From Aquila chrysaetos chrysaetos (lineage: Eukaryota; Chordata; Aves; Accipitriformes; Accipitridae), in contig NC_044027.1 in NCBI RefSeq assembly GCF_900496995.4, forward strand, positions 17,384,743 through 17,448,742: a DNA stretch of 64,000 bases, written 5' to 3'. Made by a program: the position numbers and the translations under genes. How positions within the stretch are numbered: the stretch's first letter is position 1; each line of letters begins with the position of its first letter. The notes beneath the pieces are model-generated. The model was not told the DNA's origin and ran no database searches. It saw only the letters and a list, made by a program, of their open reading frames with translations. Shown piece after piece: positions 56,541-64,000 of the stretch.

Positions 56541-59500
56541 TAGGAGCTTCCAGTGAATCTGGATGACTTCTTATTACCAACAGATCCTGACTATGCCCAG
56601 GACATGTATGTCATTGGGGTTCAAGAAGGCTGTCCAGACAGGTAGCAAAAACAATGTAATGAACCATCCTCTTTTATTGTTAACTAATTACTTTGTTTTT
56701 AATTAGTCTGGAAATAGTCTCCATCATATTCTTAATATTTTCAATACACAGCCCATTTAATAAGACTCTGAATTCCATTGCATGAGCACCAGGGAAAATG
56801 GGTTTTAGAGGAAAATGTCACAAAAACCTGTAAATACAGAACCTGGTCCTTTTGTCAGGGTAGCTAATAGCAAAACTCCTGTCTGATTTCTGTGGGCTTC
56901 TTACCATAGACCTGAGCTGGCTGTGAGCTAGCTCATGGGCTGGCTGTTAGCGTTAGCAGCCACGTGCTCATTAGTAGTACATTGCTGCAAATTTCTAGTC
57001 TGTCTGAGATTGACCAACCCTAGAAGAGCAGGTTGAAGCCTCATGTCAGGCTCTGCTTTTTTAGGGTATCTTCCCAGTGGGACTCTCTTTTCCTCAGATT
57101 TGCAAGCTGCTTGGTGCAGTGGCAGTAATACTCTCTCACCAACATGCAGAGCCTCTGCATGGCATGTGTGGAGATACAGGTCAAACTGACCAGCCTTCAC
57201 TGCAGCATGGCTGTGGCAGTGGAGGTTTTGCTTACGCTTACTTGACATTTTTGTCAGAGGGATTGCTCTGTTTTCACAATGCTGATTTCTTTTCCTGGTT
57301 ATTGTCTCTTGTACTGTCCTTGTGATCCAGCTGTTGTTCTTTCCTGCAGAAGAGAGTGGGAGATCCGCCTGCAAGAGACGCTAGGTCCCCACTACGTCAT
57401 GCTCTACTCTGCTGCACATGGAGTGCTGTACATGTCGATCTTCATTCGGAGGGACCTGATCTGGTTCTGCTCAGGTTTGTGGTCCAGTAGGATCTGGAGA
57501 GTGGGGAGGTGAAAGGACTGCTGCCGTTGGGTGTCATGTCCTCTTCTCCAGGGCTGTCCCTCACCTACCTTTCCTGCTTACTGTCTCTAGAGCCTTTTCA
57601 GTAAAAGCTGCTGCTTTTTCTCCTTACAGAAGTGGAGTATGCCACGGTGACAACTCGAATTGTATCTCAGATCAAAACCAAGGGAGCTCTGGGAATCTGC
57701 TTCACATTTTTTGGGACCTCCTTTCTCTTCATCACCTCCCACTTCACATGTGAGACATTTACAATATTGTTAGAAGTGTCCTGATTGAGGGAGGAGGAGG
57801 GTTGCTCTACAAAGGTAAAAAAGCTGCAGAGGTATAGAGGAGCAGGACAGTCTGAAGTCAAAGCTCCGGACTAATGAGTTGAGAACAATAAGGGGGGAGG
57901 ATTTTTTGGTAGCAAACTTACAAAAGAACTGTGTTTAGAAAAACAGAAATGAACTCTGCATAATTGTATGCCTTTTTCCGTACTTTCTGTCATTGTTTTT
58001 CAGTCTGTATGCTCCCTGGGTCAGAGTGTTAAATTTTACAGGTGGAAAATGTCTGATGTCCTTTGGAAGTTCCTGTTATAACCAAAAATGGTAATTGAAT
58101 GAAAATGATGCATTGTTAGCAGTAATGGAATTTCTGTCTTTCAGCTGGGGACAGTAAGGTGAATGAGAGGAAACTGGACTACAATAAAACCATTCAAGCC
58201 CTTACACTTCCCAAGAACGTTCCGGACACAAACCCGTATCGATCCAGTTCTAGTAAGTGTGAAACCATGCTTGTGTGGGAGCCCAAATGAACACAGTTTG
58301 TGCATTGTCTTTCAGTCTACACTATGGAAAAGAGAATGAGAGTGCTAATTTGAGAGTATAAAGAGACCACAGGTCTCTTTGTCTGAGGATGGTTATTATT
58401 CACGTGATTTTTTTTTTTTTTAGGTGGGGTGTAATTTTGGGGGGGGGAATTTGAGAGAAAAAGTTGAAATGGAGGGGGATAGAGAAAATTCAAAAGGAAT
58501 TTTCATGTGATGTATTTTTTTCTCAGAACAGCAATAAGAATTTTGGTGTAATTTTTATCAATATTATGGATGTGTTTCACTTTCCAAGTGTTTTCTAGAA
58601 CAAGTAGAAAATACTTTATTTCAAAACTTAAGAGAAAGAACTTTATTCAGTTTGCATATACACAGGTCAGCATATTGTTTGCCAAATTCCCTTATTGTTT
58701 CTTAATACTGTGCTGTTAACATGATGTCTGGATAGATAGCTAAGCCCTTTTTCTAGAAAGATTAATTTACTCTTTATCTGCAGTGTAGTATTAGGTCTTT
58801 GTGTTCATACTATTTTTAGGTCCTGTAGATAGTTTGGTCTCTTTTCAGCTTTTTCTATGATTTTTAAAATTTCTGTTCTATTTTCTACTGGTTTTTTATT
58901 ACCACATTCTGTGATGATCACAAGCAGAAAACATGCTCAGGCATTATATCTCCTGGTAGTAAAAAGAAAGAATTTATGCCTGTTCCCTGAACACATCTAG
59001 CAGCACTCTCAGGAAGCTATGCATCATACAGGTCTCACTTTGAAAGAATTAAGTGAGTTTCATTTTGATGAGCGTGTAGCTACATCATATACTTTTCCTC
59101 AAAAGTCAAAAGGAGATTCAGGGAAGAAAAGTGTGGGATTTTTTTTTTTTTGCTTTCAGAACTTTTCAGAATGTTTACCTTTATACTGACACTTCTGGCT
59201 TGAATTTGCAGATGATGTCACAACTAGGTTTGATGAAGTATTCTGGTTTGGTGACTTCAACTTCCGACTAAATAAGGATCGTGAGACCGTGGATTCCATC
59301 CTGAACCAGAACCCAGAAACAGACGTGTCCAAGCTATTGGCATATGACCAGCTTACCAGTGAAATGAGTAAAGGTGAGGGACAGCTGTTTTTCTCCCTGG
59401 TCTCCAGGAATAAAGATATCGACACACAGAAATAATTACAGCCAAATCCCTATTTCCTAGATACCTTTCCTGCTTTCTCTTGTTAAATTCCCTAAAAAAG

Positions 59501-61928
59501 GAAGTCAGCAGTTGTTAAATACAGTGGTAGTCTGTACAAGTGACTTTTTGCTATAGCATTTTGCTATGTATAGTGTAATCTCCCAAGCTATTTACTGCTC
59601 TGTTTCATCTGACTCCTCTCTAAACTGGATATCATTCTGTCACAGTGTCTAGGGCATTTACATTTGAATAATTAGCATTTGCAAAGCATCATGAGCTTCA
59701 ATGGAATGGGAAGTGCATGCACCAAGTGTTTTTTGTTTAGCCACTGACTAAATAGCCACTGGCTATTTTTTATCCTCACTGTGTAAGAACTGGAGCTTGC
59801 TCCCTTTCCAGAGCCCAAGCCCAGGTCTTTATAGTCATGTATGTACATGGCTGCAGTTCCTAGCCAGCATTAGTTAAGCAACGTTGAATAAATGCAGAAA
59901 GTGTGCCATGTTCTTGTGAAGAAGGAATTTGTTGTTCATGGTGTTCTCCCCTTCCCTTACAGGGTCTATTTTCAAAGGATTCCAAGAGGCTGACATTCAT
60001 TTCCGTCCTTCCTACAAGTTTGACATAGGAAAGGACAGCTATGACACCACTTCCAAACAAAGGACTCCTTCCTACACGGTAAGGGATGATTTCAGAGCAG
60101 CATGCTGGAGGGGCTGCTCAGCCTCACATCTGCCTCCAAAGGGGATTCTCACCTGTGAGAAAAAGCTGCCTTCCACAGTTGGTCTGCATGAGATACAGTC
60201 GTGCTGAGATTTGTTGCTTAAGGGCAACAGGGCATCTGGAACTGGTTTGGAAGAAAGGATTGTTGAATCTCTGAGCACAGGGAGAGTTTGGCACCGGCTG
60301 CTAATCTTATTTTCCCTGCCTTACATCCTGTTCCAGTGCATTCTCCCCTGTGCTCAGAGCTGGGCACAGAACTGCTATTGGGATCAGACACACATTTCTT
60401 CATGAATGTATCCCTGTCCAAGACACTTAATTTCACTAAGTGGAGTGTGATAAATGAATGGATTTGTCTCATGAACCAGTGCTTCTTTCCAGGGTGGATG
60501 TGCAAAGGGACTTACCATCAGTCTCCCCTCTCTCTCTCCCTCCCAGGATCGAGTTGTATACCGCAGTCGGTACAGAGATGACATCCATGCTGTCAAGTAC
60601 TCATCTTGTCCTGTCATCAAAACTTCAGACCATCGGCCTGTATTTGCCTTGTTTCGTGTGAAAGTGAGGCCTGGCAGAGACAAGTTAGTACCTCCTTATA
60701 CCACTCTATGATTGCACATGGCTCCAGTGATCCCAAGGATATGCTCCTGTTTGGAGTTTGTCCTCTCAGGAGAGTTCCTGAAATAGTTTATCCCATGTAG
60801 CTCTCTGCAGCCTGTTTGTTTTTTACCCAATATATGCTCTCAGTGGTCAGAGCAGTAAGAGCGCTTAAACCTTGCACTGACATCCAAAATCCCTGCTGCC
60901 ACCTTCCTTAATCCTCCTGAGGGACATAAACGGAGTCCATTGCGATTGACTATAAATCTGTGCTTTATCTGAGATGCAGCTCTGTTTTTCCTATCAGCAT
61001 GGACAGCTTTCCTCTTCTGTTCCTCTGTCCCTTTTTGGGATCAGTGCTGTTTTCCCTCCCCAGTGGTGGCTGCATTTCAGCATAGCTGTATGTCAGTGGA
61101 GTATTTTGAGATCCTCCAAGTTCTTAATGTCCCACTGTGGGCTGTTGTGCTAGTAGAACTACTTAGAAAACTTGATTAAGTCACTGAAATTTAGTTAGTC
61201 TTTTCTGTGAGTAGCATGGTCAGGGATTTCAATACCCAGGTATCTAGAAAATGGTGATTTCTCAAAGCACTTGATCAGCAGTGCAATTAGAATTGGGATT
61301 TTTTTGTTTATGGGTAGGAAATAGCCATTAAATAGAAGTATTGCAGAGTCTCTGAAGCTGGGCTGCTAGGGTTGCCTTCTGGCCTCTCTAGAACAGACCA
61401 AGGTAAGAACTATTGTGCATGAACCATACCAGCGCATACACCAAGTTAACAGTATGCTAGTTTAGCTTTTCAAATGCGTGTTTTGTGGTTTAGGGTCATA
61501 AAGAACATCCTCCATGTACGTCCCTTATGAATGCAGGCATGTTCATGCTTAAATTGAAAGTACAGTTGCCTCTTACAACCAATATTTTCTTCATTTAAAT
61601 GTATTGTGAAAAACCTTAACTGGTTGCTGTGGAAGAACAACTTTGTTTTACCCATTTTCTCCCACAGCAGTAGCTGAATGCATTAGGAAAGTAAAAATTA
61701 GGTTTCTGGCCTTTGTTGTATGAACTAGTTGGGAAATGTTGGGCAAACAAGAGTGTGTTTGTGCCCTGATCTAATGGCTTGTGTTTGTATTGTAGCATTC
61801 CACTTGCTGCAGGGCAGTTTGACAGAGAACTCTATTTAATTGGAATAAAGAGGCGGATTACAAGGGAACTTCAGAAACGGCAAGAGCAAAAGGACCAAAA
61901 ATCCAGCAGCGTATGTAGCATTTCCTGA
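53006..61928 (+). CDS. INPP5E: Inositol polyphosphate-5-phosphatase E (72 kDa, type IV)
   Basis: Removes the 5-phosphate from PI(4,5)P2 and PI(3,4,5)P3, chiefly in the primary cilium membrane; human mutations cause Joubert and MORM syndromes. Exons: 53006-53862, 55665-55788, 56544-56641, 57350-57474, 57630-57749, 58145-58252, 59212-59373, 59963-60078, 60547-60683, 61796-61928 (TGA). Phases close to 659 residues (human 644, also ten coding exons). The ATG at 53006 is the first after an in-frame TAA at 52931 and has A at -3. Exon 1 encodes a disordered, basic and Pro/Ser-rich region with the conserved [12 protein letters not shown] and [10 protein letters not shown] blocks; the rest is catalytic domain and lipidated tail. 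Confidence 0.97.
53863..55664 (+). other. INPP5E: INPP5E intron after first coding exon
   Basis: A 1.8 kb intron with no recognised repeat or RNA. Short open frames around 54332-54661 do not resemble any protein I know. Confidence 0.7.
55665..60683 (+). CDS. INPP5E: INPP5E 5-phosphatase catalytic domain (exons 2-9)
   Basis: Contains the signature motifs of the Mg-dependent 5-phosphatase family in order: WNMQG (55768-55782), VIGVQEG in exon 3, GDFNFR (59250-59267), and SDHRPV (60625-60642). All expected catalytic Asn, Asp and His residues in these motifs are present, so the enzyme should be active. The segment between GDFNFR and the [10 protein letters not shown] block is the least like human. 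Confidence 0.95.
60684..61795 (+). other. INPP5E: INPP5E last intron
   Basis: A 1.1 kb intron between the catalytic core and the targeting tail, with no recognised element. Confidence 0.75.
61796..61928 (+). CDS. INPP5E: INPP5E terminal exon: FDRELYL ciliary motif and CaaX box
   Basis: The last exon encodes FDRELYL (61818-61838), the motif needed for ciliary localisation in the human protein, then a basic helical segment. It ends in Cys-Ser-Ile-Ser, a CaaX box for farnesylation (human CSVS); the Cys codon is 61914-61916. PDE6D carries the farnesylated protein to cilia in mammals. Conservation of both signals suggests the same route here. Confidence 0.95.
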
Positions 61929-63200
61929 GCTGAGAACTCTGCAATGCTTGTGTTAGAGGTGCCAGGAAAGAGGATTTCAGGCCATGGCAAACTCTGGAGG
62001 GAATTGTCTGCTTAAGGACCTCTGGCAGTTGCTGTGGCTTGCGAAGAATGTCTTAAACCTCATCCTGGGTTCATTTGCATGAGCTAATCCATGTAGCTCA
62101 AGTGCTTTTGCTGAAGAAAATGGAGTCAGTTATTTAGGACATCCATCCCAACAGATGTAACTGATTTATTTTTAACCATACTATCTTTGGAAGCAACCGG
62201 ATGCAGACTCTTGGTTCTAAGATGACTCCACACAGGGGGCACAGCTTCTGGAATTGGCATGACCAGGGGCAGGGGACCTAAGAAAAGCCTGCAGAAAGGT
62301 GAAAATTTTTGTTTGTCTCTTTGATTTGATCTGGTTAGCTTATATATGTTGTGGGGTTGGTTTTTTTCTCCGCATCTGTAGCCAAGTGTACGGTATTCTG
62401 TAAAATGCATAACAGGGACCAGTTAGGGGACTTGGGCAGTTTTGTGTAAGGATGGTGCTCCTGTGTTGGGCTTTTTTGGTCCTCCACAGCAAGATCTGTG
62501 TGAATGTACTACTGTACATTTGAAGTGTAGAAACATTGCCTTTCAATAATTATTCTATAGGCCTTCTGTTACTAAGGGGGTAAATATCAATCTCTCACAC
62601 CATATATTTGGCTGTTGAGACTGCTTGAAACAATCCCTTCCTTAACTCACTTGCCCTCCCCAGGGGTGATAAAACACTACCTGCCTTCATTAGAGGACAC
62701 TTGAGTTGAAAATAATGGTCTAAGTACAGCTACTGTGTAATGCTTCACCAAAGTGATTAAGATGTCAAGCGAGTATACTAGGGAAGTATGCAGAGAAACT
62801 ACAGCAAGTCAGATTGGTGCAGTTCCATTACCTCTGATTACAGTTAATTCCTTTTGTTTTTATTTTTCCAATTCAGTGAACTGTGAATAATTTGCTATTT
62901 TTGAAGTAGTGTTGTCTTAAAGCTAAACATAACTACATGGACCAGTATGGCACTGGTAAAATCTAAGTACAGCTAATACTCAAAAACTTCATGGGCACAG
63001 ATCAGCTGGATCATTATCACCTTAGTACAGAAAACACCGTGCAAACAACTTGGAGGAAGTGCTGCTAACTATGCAACCTGTCCAAGACAGAGCTTCTGTT
63101 CTGCGGTACAAACATTTATGGCACTGACCTGTCTGTAGCCATCAGGTACTTGGATTTCCTTTCTTTTTAAAGGAATAAAAATAAATTAATGCAATACCTT
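61929..63200 (+). other. INPP5E: INPP5E 3' UTR
   Basis: Ordinary non-coding sequence to overlapping poly(A) signals at 63174-63179 and 63180-63185 (AATAAAAATAAA). These are the first canonical signals after the stop and give a UTR of about 1.27 kb. The end point is inferred. Confidence 0.75.
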
Positions 63201-64000
63201 AAATGAGAACCAGCTCTTATTGCAGGGTTGTCCAAACTAGAGTTATTTGACTGTGTGATGCATGCTAACTGTTTGGGTGACCTGAGCCATTTGTCTTCAG
63301 CTGGAAAAGCGGGACAGATTTCTTTGGGATTGTTTGCATTGAGCAAACAAAGCACATTTCACCTGCCAGTTAAAGAAACCCAGCCATTAGCTGATGAATT
63401 TCAGAACTCTTACTACTGGCTCCAGTCATTTAGAGGTCTCTTTTATTTTCTTACAAACATACACAACTGAATAGGACTTCCACAAGAAGCAATGCAACCT
63501 GTTTTCTTCTAGTTGCATGAGGAAAGATGAGGACAAAGCAGGTGATAGCTGCCTCACAGTGTTCTGCTCCCGGTCTGATTGCTCCTTACAATGCACATCA
63601 AGCCAGTGAAGTGCTGCAAGGCAGCTGTCTACATTTTTAAGCCCATATGTTAGGGGATTATGTACATCAGATGCTTTATTTCCTCTCTTCTGGGTCTCCA
63701 TTTCTTCAGTGTATCAAATGCGTGGCACTTAGCTTTGTGTGAGTTGCTTTCAAGATCATGAGCTTTCTGAACATCATTTTGTTGATCCTGACTCCTAGCT
63801 GAGCTCCATCTCTGCTGAGGCTGACAATTGTGTCTTCTTTTTGCAAGGCCTCAAGTTCAGCTGTGTGACAATTTGAAGAAACTAGAGTGCAGTAGCAACT
63901 CCTTTAATAACTTCCTGTTTCTATACTAACTCTGGAGTAAAAGAATTTTTATTCTTTAGCATAGTTCACTTGCAAGTGAAAAACCTAAAGAATAGGATTG
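63201..64000. other. Downstream flank of INPP5E
   Basis: No exon recognised on either strand. In human the next gene is PMPCA, converging on INPP5E from the other strand, but no PMPCA-like coding sequence is visible here. An open frame on the minus strand (63426-63701) has no recognisable similarity. Confidence 0.55.

Noticed and set aside
63426-63701. Minus-strand open frame downstream of INPP5E as part of PMPCA
   Set aside because: PMPCA is the neighbour in human, but the translated frame shows no resemblance to the peptidase alpha subunit.
1-64000. CRISPR arrays, insertion sequences, operons, phage or viral genes
   Set aside because: None seen. The window is vertebrate nuclear DNA with spliced genes.

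Overview
The window is a stretch of vertebrate nuclear genome, most likely from a bird. Three multi-exon protein genes lie head to tail on the + strand: the 3' two-thirds of NOTCH1, all of SEC16A, and all of INPP5E. The same three genes sit next to each other in the same relative orientation in human 9q34.3. A bird is suggested by the short introns, the small intergenic gaps and a CR1 LINE 3' tail at about 36.63-36.72 kb. The species cannot be named from the sequence alone. I placed every coding exon by reading the sequence and comparing it with what I know of the human proteins. All 58 internal introns read GT-AG and all exon phases close, giving three intact reading frames with no frameshift or premature stop.

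1-14.9 kb: NOTCH1. The window opens in an intron. The nineteen exons that follow correspond to human exons 16-34. They encode EGF repeats 22-36, three LNR modules, the heterodimerization domain with a furin site, the transmembrane helix with the S2 and S3 cleavage sites, RAM, ankyrin repeats, a glutamine-rich transactivation region and the PEST degron. An AT-rich 3' UTR of about 1.8 kb carries two miR-34 seed matches. 14.9-19.0 kb: intergenic, no gene recognised. 19.0-20.15 kb: the CpG-island promoter and non-coding exon 1 of SEC16A, with a YY1-type site, bZIP/UPR-like motifs and two upstream ORFs.

24.1-51.2 kb: SEC16A, one giant coding exon (1270 codons) followed by 30 small ones, about 2475 residues in all, plus a 1.6 kb 3' UTR. 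51.5-52.1 kb: a second CpG island, with a near-consensus CTCF site and an RFX-like half site, which is the likely INPP5E promoter. 53.0-61.9 kb: INPP5E, ten coding exons, about 659 residues, with the 5-phosphatase motifs, the FDRELYL ciliary motif and a CaaX box. The last 0.8 kb shows no gene.

The genes do not form a pathway. NOTCH1 is a cell-surface receptor and transcription regulator, SEC16A organises ER exit sites, and INPP5E is a ciliary phosphoinositide phosphatase. Nothing here looks like an undescribed biological system. The observations most worth checking are small: a duplicated 16-residue module in neighbouring SEC16A exons, uORFs and stress-type motifs in the SEC16A promoter, regulatory motifs in the INPP5E island, and a tRNA-like relic with A- and B-box sequences.
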